From assembly GCA_037013495.1 (NCBI GenBank), contig CM072807.1:9055001-9119000 (forward strand): a stretch of DNA of 64,000 nucleotides, written 5' to 3'. Each line of letters starts with the position of its first letter. The first letter of the stretch is position 1. The translations under genes were made by a program, and so were the position numbers. The notes below the pieces were generated by a model. That model saw only the letters and a list, made by a program, of their open reading frames with translations. It ran no database searches and was not told the DNA's origin. The stretch is from Hippophae tibetana. Its lineage: Eukaryota; Streptophyta; Magnoliopsida; Rosales; Elaeagnaceae. Below are positions 25,396 to 38,300 of this stretch, piece by piece.

Positions 25396-26814
25396 ATATA
25401 TATATCTTAAAAATAGTCACATGTCACTCGATTGGATTAGCACCATACTATCTTTTAATTAAACAACGAAAATTGCATGATCTACAAGTATCTTTTTTCG
25501 CATATCAGTCCTACTTTAATTCTAAAATAAAAAATATATAAAATTAAAAGGTAGAGGCAAAAATTAAGAAAAATTCAAAAGGCAATTAAAAGAATTGAAG
25601 ATCAAATTCAAAAACATCAATTTTAAGATTTTTTCTACTTTTTTCTACTATTTTCATGAATAATATTCTAAATTTATTGTTTTCTATGAGTAGCTAATTT
25701 TTATAATTGATTATAGGTGATTTCAAAACATTACACATATATTGCAATATTCAATAAGATCTAAAATATTATATTCAACTATTTTTCTTGATTAGTTCTC
25801 AATTTTAATTTTTGTATGAATTTTTTTGATTATTTAATTATACAATTAAATAATCAAATTAATTAATCGTTAACCAATTTAGTTGATTGAGTATGTAATC
25901 ATTTGATCAATTTAAATAATTAGTGATAAATTACTTGTAATGAGAATTAATACTCAATATAATTGAACTAATCTTATGTGTTTAACATTGATCCAATATG
26001 CTTATTGAAACTGAATGATTTTAATAGTTTTAATTTAGAGAACTTATTATAGGTAATCTATTAGAAAGAGATCGGATTAAGAGTTTGTTTAATTCAATAA
26101 ATAGGTAAAAAAGGTAGAGACTTTTCATGCTTGTGAATTTATCTAAGTTGGTATGATCAACGAATATGTTTTTATTGATTTACAATACATACTAATAGTA
26201 AAAAAATGATACTATAATCGTTTTTTATTTCAATCTTTATTATAATCTTCATATTTTGGTTTCTATCCTTATTAATTTTTAGTTGGTATGTTTAATTTTT
26301 AAGTTTATAAAAAAACCTTATTTTAATAAATAATAGTTAATTTTTAAAATCCTCTGTCGAAAAAAATCTTACTTGCTATATGCAAAATAATGATATATTA
26401 AACAATTTAAATTTAAAGTAAGATTTAAATTGGTTGTTTATCAAAATACATCAATCCACATATAAAATAAACATTATATACTTACTCCTAGAGAACTTAC
26501 GGTATATGCAATCTCAACCAAATTCATCTTAAAAATGAATGAGATAATCACTTGATGAAATTTGAAATACTATTGTCAAGATACTTACTTGAGCGCATAT
26601 ATAGATTTTTTAAGCTTACAAACCATATTTTTTGGGTCTTTTAACATAAAATTTCTTTGTTGCATCATATAGATCATCTCATTAATGCCACCATTGAGAA
26701 ACAACATATTTACATATTTCTAATGTAACTCAAGATTGAAATGTGCTACCAATGCTATTATAATTTTGAAATAGTCTCTCGAAAAAATCGGAGAAAAAGT
26801 TGAACATCATTTAA
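25396..26814. other. AT-rich spacer, no gene seen
   Basis: No open frame of recognisable type, RNA gene or element end. Weakly structured AT-rich sequence throughout. Confidence 0.5.
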
Positions 26815-27835
26815 TTAGATTCTATTTAATATTATTATAGTATTTATTTGTATGGATTTGCTAAGTTAGTGGTATCATAATTTTATTTATATTTTTCAAA
26901 TAATATCTTAATGATACTCATATTTAATAAAATGTATCAATTTAGTGCATTTTTTTTATTTTATTGAAATGTCCACACGTGTATATTAAATAGAGGAAAT
27001 TTGTAGTATTTTTCACTAATTTATCTAATGGGACATTAACAGCTTCTTTATTCACCATTTTGAATCATTAAATACATATTTTAATGATTACTCATTTTAT
27101 ACTATCTTCTATCTTTATTCTTGTCATCTAGAAGCTCTGACAATTTTATTTATAATTACATTTTGTTTACTAATATTCATTCAAATTGTATACAATTTAT
27201 GCAAGTTATGTTTTAAAATATAATATGTAATTTTTGACAGTAAAAAAAAAATAGTATGTAATATGCAATTTGTATAAAAAATAGATTGAATCATTAAAAA
27301 AAAAATTGTGTGTACAACTCATATATAGTCATACATATTAAAGATGTAGCATTATTATAAGAAATATTAATATCATAAACATCATTAAACAAGTACTTTA
27401 TTTGAAATTCTAAAAAGCTTTAACCTTTTATCGTTTTTATAATAATAAAAAATACCTAAAAATATAATAGAACTTTTTTTAATTTAAGATGATGAATAAA
27501 GAAAAATAAAATATAATGGAAGTTATCGAGCCCTAGGTGATAGAAAAAGAAAAGAAGTTCAAGTTACTCTAAAATGATATTAAAATATATATTTAAGAAT
27601 TATAAAATAGTGGGAAAATAAGTTATTAATATTATGGTGAGAAAAATTGTAAAAAATACCACAAGTATTATTCATTAAGTGCACATGTGTAGAAACTTTA
27701 TAATAAAATGAAAAATTACATTAAATTAATACATTTTATTAAATATGTATATCATTAAGGTATCAAGTGAAAAATATAGATAGCAAATAATACCTAAAAT
27801 ATAATTATAATATTATTGAAATATAGAACTTTATG
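26815..27835. mobile_element. Foldback (long inverted-repeat) element, about 1 kb
   Basis: The left arm (about 26815-27170) matches the reverse complement of the right arm (about 27480-27835). The best block is CATATTTAATAAAATGTAT at 26928 against its inverse near 27740. Similarity continues inward through a TTTCTACACATGTG-like segment and an ATTAAATACATATTTTAATG-like segment. The arms are about 350 bp, diverged, and enclose about 310 bp of AT-rich loop with no coding frame. Exact ends and a target-site duplication were not determined. Confidence 0.6.
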
Positions 27836-27965
27836 TTTATTATTACAAATTTTTGGAATATTATATAATTTTTTTCCAATATCATATATCTCTTGATTAT
27901 ATTAAATTTTTACATAATTATAAAAAATTATACTGTAATATATGATTTAAGTTTACAATAAAATA

Positions 27966-28439
27966 TATGGCTGTTCATCGGATCGAAACTGCTGATTTTA
28001 TACTCATCTAATCCGATCTGACTATCCGCTCGGATTGAAACATCATAATCCGTAACCGATCTGATCACCTCTTACATCCGCTCAATCCGATCTGTAAACT
28101 ATTCGGATGACATCTGATCAATCCGACCAATAAATTTAATTAACTCTATTTTTTGTATTTTTAAATAAAAAATTTAAATTTTTATATAAATCATAACATA
28201 AAATTATTTGACTTAAAAAAACATTAAAAAATTAAATAAATATGTATTAATTATATATATATATTTAATTTAATAAATATATATATATAATTAATTTCGG
28301 TCGGATCACATCGGATCAGATGAATCGTAGTGAAATCTGCCATCCGATCTGCACTTAACAGATGGAAAAAATCTCCATCTGATCCGACCATCGTATCAAA
28401 TCGGATTTATCGGATGATTGAATTTTTTGCACATCCCTA
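27966..28439. mobile_element. hAT-type MITE, copy 2 (474 bp)
   Basis: Same family and orientation as 22972-23480. It runs from TATGGCTGTTCATCGG to GCACATCCCTA with the same ATCCGATC-rich subterminal blocks and a shorter AT core. The flanks ATAAAATA (27958-27965) and ATCAAATA (28440-28447) make an 8-bp duplication with one mismatch. Confidence 0.8.
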
Positions 28440-30515
28440 ATCAAATACATAATTATATAAATATTATATAGTTAAATTATTTAATATTTGATAACAATAC
28501 ACGTACTAATATACAAAAATGTTTTCGTACTGACCAATTGAGAAGAGAAAAAAAAATTGTTTTAAAATATAAATAAAAAAATAGAAAAAAAGAAAGAAAG
28601 AAGAAGCCCGGGGACATTGGCTTATTACCAAACGGTAACATCAAGTCATCAACAACCACTAAAAAGACAAAAACGACAATAACACAAATCGCACAAAAAT
28701 TTCTAACCATGAGACTGTCTGTATTCACACTCTCAATTCTTAGCGCGTATCACGTAGTTCCCTAGATACATAGTTACATACTACTCAATACAGCGAGTGA
28801 TGAAACCTATGCAATGCGCAAAAAGTTGTCCTACAGTTATCCCATCCTAATTTATATTTTCCTCCCACCAAACCCACTAAATAATAAGAAAAATTAAAAA
28901 AACATAAAATAATAATATCACTAATAAATAAAAATGTCAGATCTCTTTGACAAAATCTCAAATCTCTTTGACTTATATAGGCATAAATTAAACGAGGCAT
29001 GTTAATTATTTTTTAAATAATATAATATTATTTTATTAATAAAAATTTATAATAAAATAATAAAATATATTTCTCTTTTATATTATTTCCTTACTTTTTT
29101 TTAAAGTCATTTTTAAGTTTAACAATTTTTTTTATTTTTCATAATTTTTTTTATTAATTCTTTATATTCTCTTTATCTTAAAAAATAGATTCATGTTGCT
29201 CTAATTTTTTTTACCAGTATGATATGATATCATGTAGTTTATTTTTTTTCAATTATAGAAAGAATAAAAATATTTCAAAAAAATTTATAAAAAGAGAGAG
29301 ATGATATAGCTAAAATTTATAATATTTTCAATTTTATAGTTAAAAAATGATGTAAAAATTAAATCAGAAAAAAAGTATAAAAGAGAAGAAACTTTCAAAT
29401 AATAATTTTATCTTTATTAAATATATTATCAAAAAAATTTATTAATAAATTAGTATTTTTTTTGTTTAAAAAGTAATTAACTTGTTATATTTTTTAATAA
29501 AAGAATGATAAAGGATATATTGAGAAAAACTAAAACGTATTAATAACACAAGTAAATAAATTTAATCCAAAATTATTTGTTGGGAATTTTTTTTAAGAAA
29601 ATAATATTTATAATAAATTTTGTTTTATAATAAAAATATACACTTAAAATCTTTATTTATTGAAACGATTAACTCTTTTTTTAAGTAATTTTTTTAATAA
29701 ACAAGTACATTTAAATTCATTTTTAACAAAATTGAATACCAAAAAATTTAGATAAAAGTCATGTTTTGATAAAAAATTATAAGTGTAAATTTTAATAAAA
29801 AGGATATAAGTGCATATATATATATAATATTATGTTTGTTACATATTTTTTTGTTAAAAAATTAATTTAATTAAATATTATATATTAAATAAAAATATTT
29901 AAAATTAAATTCTAACTAATTAAATTAATTTAATGTTGAAGTAGAACAAATTGTAAATAAAATTTTATTTTTAATATTTATTTTATGCGTTAAATATATG
30001 TTTTTTTAAATATATTGAACATATAATTAATTCATATTTATAAATACAATAAAAATATATATTTTTTGTTTAAAATGATGAATATATGATTTGTTTAATA
30101 TGTAACAAGTGAAAATAATTGAATAAAGAGAAGATTTAATATTAAATTTTAATCAAATTTAATATTATGTTATTTTTATAATATATTTTAAGAGTATTAT
30201 TTATGGTAATTAAATAAAAATAATATCATATGTAAAATTTGTAAATATAAAATAACATTTTTTGTATTCCTTATATATATATTTTTTGTTATTAAAAAAA
30301 ATTAATATATTATTTTAAATTATAATTATTTAAATGATTTAAAATAAAATATTATCTAATTAAATTATTATTTTTATTATTATAAATTTTAAAAATATTA
30401 TTATTATTATTTTATAATATATTTTTTTAAAAAGAATCAACGTGGATCGAATGAAGCCGGTAATTGAGGTTTGTGCGGACGGGATAAATTTAGTAAATGA
30501 TCCCTCCTCTCATGC
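28440..30515. other. AT-rich spacer upstream of PGDH
   Basis: Mostly AT-rich with no coding frame. A short higher-GC patch (28600-28720) and the last 70 bp (30440-30510) stand out but match nothing I know. Confidence 0.45.
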
Positions 30516-30700
30516 GACGTCATCTTCATACTATAATTCTATAAATACGCATTGTAACGAATCTATCTTAAAATTATTTTTATAAAAAGAAAAAATAAAA
30601 ATAAAAATAAAATCAAATATTAATATTAAAAATACCATTTAATATTAAATCTAAATTTTTTTCCAATCATCCTCCCAAACTCACTCAACTATTATAAATA
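30516..30700 (+). promoter_or_regulatory. Probable PGDH promoter
   Basis: A palindromic ACGT-core element (GACGTCA, 30516-30522), the type bound by plant bZIP factors, lies about 260 bp before the start codon. A TATA box (TATAAATA, 30693-30700) lies 79 bp before it, which allows a leader of roughly 50 bp. Function is inferred from motif and position only. Confidence 0.5.
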
Positions 30701-30778
30701 AAATTCCCAAATTAAAACCCACTCTGTCTCAATTTCGTAATTCGCTTTTCATAAATCCAACGACCACATTTCACAGCC

Positions 30779-33700
30779 ATGGCAACTTTCTCAGCTTCTC
30801 AAACCCTCAGAACCCCACCAACCCTTCCTCTCTCCTCCAAACTTCCTCTCTCGTCCTCCTTCTTCACTGTCAGCTTTAACGGCTCTAGCCGTCGAGCCAA
30901 GCCATTGGTGGTGGTGGTATCGGCGTCATCTCTTGATGCCAAGCCGACGGTTCTCGTAGCTGAGAAACTAGGAGAGGCTGGGCTTGAGCTTTTGAAAGGT
31001 TTCGCCAATGTGGATTGTTCATATAATTTGACTCCTGAGGAGTTGTGTACCAAGATCTCGCTCTGTGATGCTATAATCGTACGGAGTGGGACTAAAGTTA
31101 GTCGTGAGGTGTTTGAGTCGTCTGGTGGAAGGTTGAAGGTGGTTGGTAGGGCTGGTGTGGGGATTGATAATGTCGATCTGGCTGCTGCTACTGAACATGG
31201 TTGCTTGGTGGTTAATGCGCCTACAGCTAACACTGTTGCTGCTGCTGAGCATGGGATCGCACTCTTGGCTGCTATGGCTAGGAATGTTGCTCAGGCTGAT
31301 GCTTCTGTGAAATCTGGTCAGTTGGTATTTCCTTTTATTATATTATTTTTCTCTTTTAAAAAAAAGTTTCACGTTTTTGTGGAGTTTCACATTTTGTGAT
31401 TTGAGTGGTGAAATGATTCTTTATTCTTGGTTAAAGAGATCATAGAGCTTTTAACTATTTGCGAGATTTTGATCCTTTGATTATGCGAATTAGGAAGGGG
31501 GTGAAAAAAAAATACTAAGATAATGGTTCTGGTTCTGGTTTTAGATTACCTAAGGTCACATTTAAAAGTTTCAAAAGTCGTTTTTTTAGTTAAAGCATGG
31601 AATCCACTTTAGGCTAATATTATTCTCGCTTAAATGTTTGGAGTTTTGTCAGATCTGGTTTTATCTTAGTTTTTGATGCGTTGATTTTACAATATTAGAA
31701 TAGGGAAGAAATGTTGGTAAATATCAGAGCTGTAACAAAGTTAGTAGACCTGACTCCTGAGGTGTAGGAAGATCTTTACTGGGCGTGAAAGTCTATGCTT
31801 TTCTTGCTTTTACTCACGAGAAAAGCTTTTCATTGTCAAATATTTATGAAGGTGAGCGAGATGCTAAGTTAATCAAATTGTTGTTTGTCTCAAGTTGTGA
31901 TGGTGGGTATGAGCAGAGCTATAGCAACACAGCAGTATGGAGCTCATCTGCTGTTGTGTAGCTGCTCTAGCTCCCAACCACAACTTGGAACAGATTTAAG
32001 AAGAATTAGAGCTCTTTTCTTGTGTAACAGCAAACTTGGCATTGTTCTGATTTTTTTTTTCTTTTTGCTAATGTTATTATAAATGTCATAGCTTTTCCTG
32101 TGAGTAGTTCTGCCTTGGCCATTTGTAAATGTAAACTAAAACGATTTGCTGAATGCATGATATGGTCAATCCAGGTAAATGGCTAAGGAGCAAATATGTT
32201 GGTGTATCCCTTGTTGGAAAGATACTTGCTGTCATGGGGTTCGGAAAAGTTGGATCTGAAGTTGCTCGACGAGCAAAAGGGCTTGGTATGCATGTTATTG
32301 CTCATGACCCGTATGCTGCAGCTGATCGTGCTCACGCTATGGGTGTGGAGCTTGTAAGCTTTGATGAAGCAATTTCTACCGCAGATTTTCTCTCATTGCA
32401 CATACCTCTCACTCCTACCACCTCAAAGATGCTCAATGATGAAACTTTTTCAAAGATGAAGAAAGGTGTCCGAATTGTAAATGTAGCTCGTGGAGGAGTT
32501 ATTGATGAAGAAGCCCTTGTGAAGGCACTGGATGCTGGAATTGTGGCACAGGTAGTTTATTTATTTTTACTTGAAGTGCATATCACCATATCCTCACTTA
32601 TTGAAAACAGTGGTTAACATGTTACTGATTTATACGTAGGCCGCACTTGATGTTTTTACAGTGGAGCCACCATCGCAAGATAGCAAGTTGATACTACACG
32701 AAAAAGTTACAGCAACCCCTCACCTTGGTGCTAGCACTATTGAAGCACAGGTTTGAATCACTCAATACATTTGAAGATATAGCTATAAGCTTTTTCTTTC
32801 TGAATATGTTAATATTTTTTCTCTGTAGTAACTTTATTTTATTCTTATATCTTAAATTATTTATTTATTAAAATGTATCTTTTGTAATACTTTATATAAA
32901 TGTATTATATTCAATTAATATATGGTTTTCATGTAACAATTTTTGAGTTTTGATGTACAGGAAGGAGTAGCCATTGAAATAGCTGAAGCTGTTATTGGGG
33001 CCTTAAAAGGAGAGCTCGCTGCTACTGCAGTCAATGCACCAATGGTTCCTTCAGAGGTATACGTCTCAAGTTCTTGTCACTCTGGACACCTTTTCCATTG
33101 ATGACAATCATTCGGGATCTGATTTGATTATGCTTTATATGGTTATAATCTTTTGGTTTTGTTTTTTTGTCTGAAATTCCAAGGAGAAATCATTAGTTGA
33201 TTATAATATTATTCTATTAATGAACAAACCTGTCACTACATGTATGAAATATCTATAGAATGATACTTGTGTGAAAATACCCAGGAAGTCTCATGGAGAT
33301 TTTTATTTTGTTTTAGACATTAATGATTATATTCATCTATAAATATGATCGTTGTCTTCTTCTTTTTCTTCTTTCCCCTTTTTTGTACCTTAACACTTAT
33401 GTTGTTCATGATTGTAGGTTTTGGCAGAACTAAAGCCATATGTTGAACTTGCTGAAAAGCTTGGAAGATTGGCTGTCCAATTGGTTGCTGGAGGAAGTGG
33501 TGTCAAGACTGTAAAAGTAGCTTATGCTTCTGCTAGAGCACCCGATGACCTTGACACTAGACTGCTCCGAGCCATGATCACTAAGGGTCTTCTCGAACCC
33601 ATATCTAGTGTTTTTGTGAATTTGGTTAATGCTGATTTCACAGCTAAACAGAGAGGACTTAGAATAACTGAAGAACGAATAATTCAAGATGGTTCACCAG

Positions 33701-34089
33701 AGAGTCCACTTGAATCCATTCAGGTCCAGATTGCTAATGTAGAATCAAAGTTTGCTAGTGCTATATCAGATTCTGGATTGATAAAGGTGGAAGGACGAGT
33801 TAAAGATGGGGTTCCCCATTTGACAAAGGTTGGATCATTTGAAGTTGATGTGAGCTTGGAAGGTAACCTTATACTTTGCAGACAGGTTGATCAGCCTGGT
33901 ATGATTGGAACTGTTGGAAGCATTTTGGGAGAGGAAAATGTGAATGTAAGTTTTATGAGTGTTGCAAGGACTGCTCCGAGAAAGCTGGCGGTGATGGCTA
34001 TTGGTGTGGATGACCAACCTAGCCAGGCAGCTTTGAAAAAGATCGGGGATGTTCCAGCTGTTGAGGAGATTGTTTTTCTCAAGTTGTAA
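30779..34089 (+). CDS. PGDH: D-3-phosphoglycerate dehydrogenase, chloroplastic
   Basis: Catalyses NAD-dependent oxidation of 3-phosphoglycerate to 3-phosphohydroxypyruvate, the first step of the phosphorylated serine pathway in plastids. Five exons join in frame: 30779-31316, 32175-32551, 32640-32750, 32961-33056 and 33418-34089, all with GT..AG introns, giving about 597 residues, the usual plant length. The N-terminus is a Ser-rich transit peptide (about 50 residues). The NAD-fold follows: [10 protein letters not shown], the Rossmann loop [18 protein letters not shown], and [21 protein letters not shown] holds the catalytic His region. The regulatory ASB domain ([20 protein letters not shown]) and a C-terminal ACT domain ([20 protein letters not shown]) are complete. 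The start was chosen because the transit peptide and the TATA spacing fit. No lesion was seen; it looks functional. Its 3' end faces the NHD1 relic about 700 bp away. Confidence 0.96.
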
Positions 34090-34793
34090 TGTCATGCCAT
34101 ATTTATTGTTGCTACATTGTCTTCTTTGTCCTTGCAATGCTTTTGTTTTTTTTCTTTTTCTAGGTGGTATAAACTCAATTTATGAGGGTATTTCTTCATG
34201 AGTGTTTTGGTCAACATTAGATGAGGGTAAGGTATGAATAAGTCAGTTTTTTTTTTTTTTGATAACATGAATAAGTCAGCTTTGAGATTGAAAGTTCGTT
34301 ACCTTTAGTGCTTGCTAAGGAGCTTGATTTTACTGTTTGTTTTGACTTTCTATCATAAAAGGCATATGCCTTTGGATATTTCTATTTCTGTTTGTCCTAG
34401 TAGCTACAGTGTCTTCGGTTCTTACCCCCCCAAATCGGACGATACTTAGATACTTCGAAGCGGGAGAGATGACAGATCTTTACCACTATTATTACCTGTC
34501 ACTTTTGTCATCAGCTCAAAACCAAGGTTGGAATACTAGCATGTATTTATATTTATTCTATGATATTATTTTTCCTAAATTATTTATTCAATTCATTCTA
34601 AACATCTGATGATGTAAATCTTTCATCAATTTCACTTCATAAAATCTACCATCTTTTACCTCTTTTAAAATCAGTTTAATGCTCTAATGCCTAAGTAGAC
34701 TCATGTGGGCATAATAAAGGCCTTTTTTCAAAACCAATGACACATTCAATTCTCAGTTGTTGTTTAATGAGTGAACCCAGATAGAAAAGGAAT
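34090..34793. other. PGDH 3' UTR and short intergenic spacer
   Basis: T-rich sequence after the PGDH stop, likely 3' UTR and polyadenylation region, then spacer up to the end of the convergent NHD1 relic. A short GAATAAGTCAG repeat flanks a T run at 34226-34280. Confidence 0.5.
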
Positions 34794-36917
34794 CTAAGCC
34801 ACAGTTGGTAGGGAAATCTTGAGGTTATAAACTGCTAGATGGGCAGTAATGCCAGCAGCGTAACCGGTTAAAGCAGAATCACTCATCTACACGAAAAGAA
34901 AATTTTCATTTAGCAACAGAAGAGCACATGTTTTAATTTGCGCAAACTTCATTATATAGCTCGTACCTTCTTCATGAACCAGAAGAAATCAACCTTTTCC
35001 ATCCCGTAAATGCAACGCTAGCTGCAGAACCTATGATTAACATGGATCCACTCGTACTAGCGCAAAATGCAATCAATTATCAAAATTCTGGGTCTTGTGG
35101 GAAAGGATGTCACATCATACATTCCCATTGTGGCGGCAACCAGCGGAACATTGTCTATAATTGCTGATACAACCCCTATTGCACTCGCAACCAATTCAAT
35201 ATTTGGAATGTGTGCGTCTAGATAATTTGCTAATTTGCGAAGGCCTCCAGCTGCCTCCAAACTAGAAAACAACAGATTGAGTTTGTTATGATGCAAAACA
35301 AGCTAAAAATGATTCAACTGAAGCCATTAGCCAATGGTGGAGGAAATTGAATGATCTTGTGCATCGGGAAAGAGAAAAGGAATAGAAAAATAGGAGCAGG
35401 CAGAATTGGGAAAGCGGAATACCAAGACATTTTTCGATCACAAGTTGAAAATAATTTTTTCATGAAAAGAAAAAAGGTAGACGGTCAGCAACTCACACAT
35501 AACAGTTTATAACGCAGTTAAACACAACACAAGGAAGAAAAGTGCTCCTTGAGTATCAATCCTTGACAAAGCCTGTGGTACTTTTAATTTTTGCTGTTTG
35601 GATTCACCATAATGGATAGCATCAACGAGAATCCAAAGAACTCCAAGTCCAAGCAGCATTCCCATGTAAGGTGACAAACCTGTTAAAAGACTTGAACACC
35701 CTCCAATACCTACGGAAAAAAACAAACTGTCCTTGAGGAGACATTTGTTCAGAAGCCAAAACATAGGGAGGAGGGTCTTCTCCTTTTCCATTAACTTCAC
35801 TGAATGGAAGAAGAAAAACTTTATATCAATTAATCTCAATACACGTAGTTTTTAAACCTCAAATTTCAGAAAACAGTTTCCCTTGCTTTGCTTTGATAAT
35901 GCAAGAAGAGTACATAGTCAGAGACAAAGGAGTCAGTGGGACAGCCAGAGAAATGGCTAAAGGTATCAACAAATCCGGTATTCAAAGAAAATATTCTATA
36001 TGATGTATGCGATAATATATTCGTTGAAAATTCTAAAATCTGCACATTAAGCTATGGCCAAACGGTTTAATTCAAGTAGCGTTAAAATACAACTTTCAAG
36101 AAGGCAATGCAATATAGTCCAAATTTAGACTAAAATTTCTTCATGAGTTCCAAAGATGGCTTCCGATGGGTTCACCTTCATAACCCCACTTCCTGAATAG
36201 AACACAAAGTCCAACTTCATGTTTAACATACAATTAACATAATATCATGGGATATCTACCCGGTTACCAAATGGGGAAAGTCAAAATGACATTATACTGT
36301 ATCAATCCTTGACATTTTTCACATAAACCAAATTGAACCAGCTCCTCCAGGAAACTGATTCCAGCAATACAAAAGTCACAGATGTTTTATGCATAGGGGT
36401 CTAGTTGGACCATTTTCCATCATAATTGACACCAGGAGAAAGCAAATAAGAATATAAAAAAATTATTTGGTTGCCACATTTGGATGGACCTCCCAAATTC
36501 ACCAAATATATACAAGTCTAGTCTGCATCTAATTCGTAGGACAAAATGTCTTGCTATAGCTTTGAAACATTATACATGAGATTGGTTTCACAAAGTTAAA
36601 AAGATCACCTTCATTGTCTCCACCGTAGATATCTGTCCATGTATCCACAACATGGTAGTGGTAACGTCACCAATGGGAATCCATGAACCATCAGCATTTG
36701 CAGCTATAACAACAACAGCTCCTAAAAGCCTACAAATAGAATATATGAGTTTAACTGAAGTGTGATCAAGTAAACTGATTATATAATTCTACCATCAACA
36801 TTCTCAATCTCCCATTAACTGCAAGGAGAACAACACCCTCTCAGAGTGCAAGAAATCACAGATGGAGTTTTGGTTGGAAATTTCTTTAACATTACCAACT
36901 ATGCTCTTAAATCATAT

Positions 36918-37408
36918 TTGTTATGCCCTTGTTTATATGCGCAGCGTGGGCGCAATCCCCAGTCGATGTGGGACTTTAACACTCCCTCTCACATCGGCAA
37001 GGGTCTGTCCCCTTGAGACCGACGGGGATGTTGAGCTTATGGAACCCAAGTGGCGGAATGCATCACTCACCAGTGGCGAAACAACTGCACCGACCGGGTA
37101 ACCTTGCTCTGATACCATGTTAAATTTGAGCCTAACTCCATCTCAAAACCCAAGTTATGAGATGAAAGATTGCTCTCATTTATATATATGTGTTTGATAT
37201 TTTATGTCCAATCGATGTGGGACATTTTAACACTCCTCCTCACATCGGTAGTTCATCAATGAACAGTGGTGGGCTTACAACTGCGTGCCACGAGATGAGC
37301 TTACCTGCTCTGATATAATGTTAAATTTGGGCCTAACTCCATCTCAAAACCCAGGTTATAAGATGGATGACTGCCCTTGTTTATATGCGCAGCGTGGACG
37401 TAATCCCA
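36918..37408 (-). mobile_element. TRIM retroelement array: three short LTRs, two internal segments
   Basis: A complete 115-bp LTR (37118-37232, plus-strand ends TGTTAAATTT and TTTTAACA) lies between partial LTRs on the left (about 36918-36981) and right (37319 to about 37408). On the minus strand each of the two LTRs at 37118 and 37319 is followed by a tRNA-Met-type primer-binding site (CTCTGATACCA, 37107-37117, and a decayed version before 37319), and each internal segment ends in a polypurine tract (reverse complement of CTCCCTCTC and CTCCTCCTC). The internal segments are 136 and 86 bp with no coding capacity. This LTR-int-LTR-int-LTR layout is known for TRIMs and results from recombination. 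It occupies the gap where NHD1 exons are missing. Confidence 0.8.
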
Positions 37409-37661
37409 TTCTATGTATTTGGCTAGCTCCACTATACTAATATCAATATGTCTAGATTAGATGTCGCCCAAGTTCATAATTCATGCTGGTGATAAAGCTA
37501 GGAATGTTTATGACCTTTCATTTTACATTAGAAAACATGCTTCATGAACACAAATCGATCTGAGACATTTATCCTAAAAGAAACAGAGCTCAGCTAAAAA
37601 AACCATAACAAACATATGAAATGTATCATCTAAGATGTTCAAAAGTATAGTGTCAGTTGAG

Positions 37662-37694
37662 TCAATTGAATCAATTGAATCAATTGAATCAATT
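37662..37694. repeat. 9-bp tandem repeat, 3.7 copies
   Basis: TCAATTGAA repeated in a perfect run, itself palindromic around CAATTG. Likely a simple repeat without function. Confidence 0.85.
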
Positions 37695-38300
37695 CTATGC
37701 CTGTACTGATATGTGAGAATGTTCGCAAGAGAGAAATATTTAATGGTATTATCATTTTTTTCTTTTCTTTTAAATAAATTATGTTAACCATCTAAAACAC
37801 CATTGATAATTCCTAATAGTAAGTATGAATCTTACCCCAATACTCCATATTACCCACAAACTTACAGCCATTAGTAATCCAACTCCACTTTTATTGGAGG
37901 CTAAAGATTCTTCAAAAATGATACCTGCATATCCTATTCCAAAGAGCAATGCCATTGCAACATCCTGTATCATGAGATTTGCTCAAACCAACTTAAAGTT
38001 ACAGGAAAAAAATTATTCCAAAAGTGTTAGCCTTTTTTGGCTTATATTTAAGAGAAAACTAAGGTATCTTAAGAAATCAAATCACAACCAAGAAAATCAT
38101 TAAACAAAATAAAGCAATTCCTGATTGGCAGCAATCCAGGACTGGTTAATTGCCACTGTCCCTGTCAATGCTGCAGCAAACACAGCAAGAGCTTTTAAAA
38201 ATTCAGTCTTGGGCTGATAAGTGGCTTCAAAATCTCTCGAGCTTAATTCGTCAACAGAGCATAAGGGATCACACGATCCAGATGTTGGTGTAAACTCCAA

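Larger units (their letters stand above)
34794..38300 (-). pseudogene. NHD1: Plastid Na+/H+ antiporter NHD1 gene relic
   Basis: NHD1 is a NhaD-type antiporter of the chloroplast envelope that exports Na+. Recognisable minus-strand pieces, in order: PKTEFLKALAVFAAALTGTV and NQSWIAANQ (38300-38125); DVAMALLFGIGYAGIIFEES to SLWVIWSIG (37968-37837); LLGAVVVIAANADGSW to STVETMK (36733-36612); SEVNGKGEDPPPYVLASEQM (about 35815); LTGLSPYMGMLLGLGVLWIL to DTQGALFFLV (about 35670-35520); SSLEAAGG to DNVPLVAATMGMYDVTSF (35270-35095); GSMLIIGSAASVAF (about 35050); and GYAAGITAHLAVYNL to the stop at 34794. The central exons (the family's EIVDAHQGF and LDNLTSTIVMVSLLRKL region) are absent; a TRIM array sits in that gap. 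Frames also shift near 35015 and 35660, and the donor after NQSWIAANQ reads GA, not GT. No transit-peptide exon was found. Non-functional. Confidence 0.85.

Noticed and set aside
30799-31252. Long minus-strand frames opposite PGDH exon 1
   Set aside because: Shadows of the PGDH coding strand; no family match.
31885-32082. Open frame in PGDH intron 1
   Set aside because: Lies wholly within the intron and has no family features.
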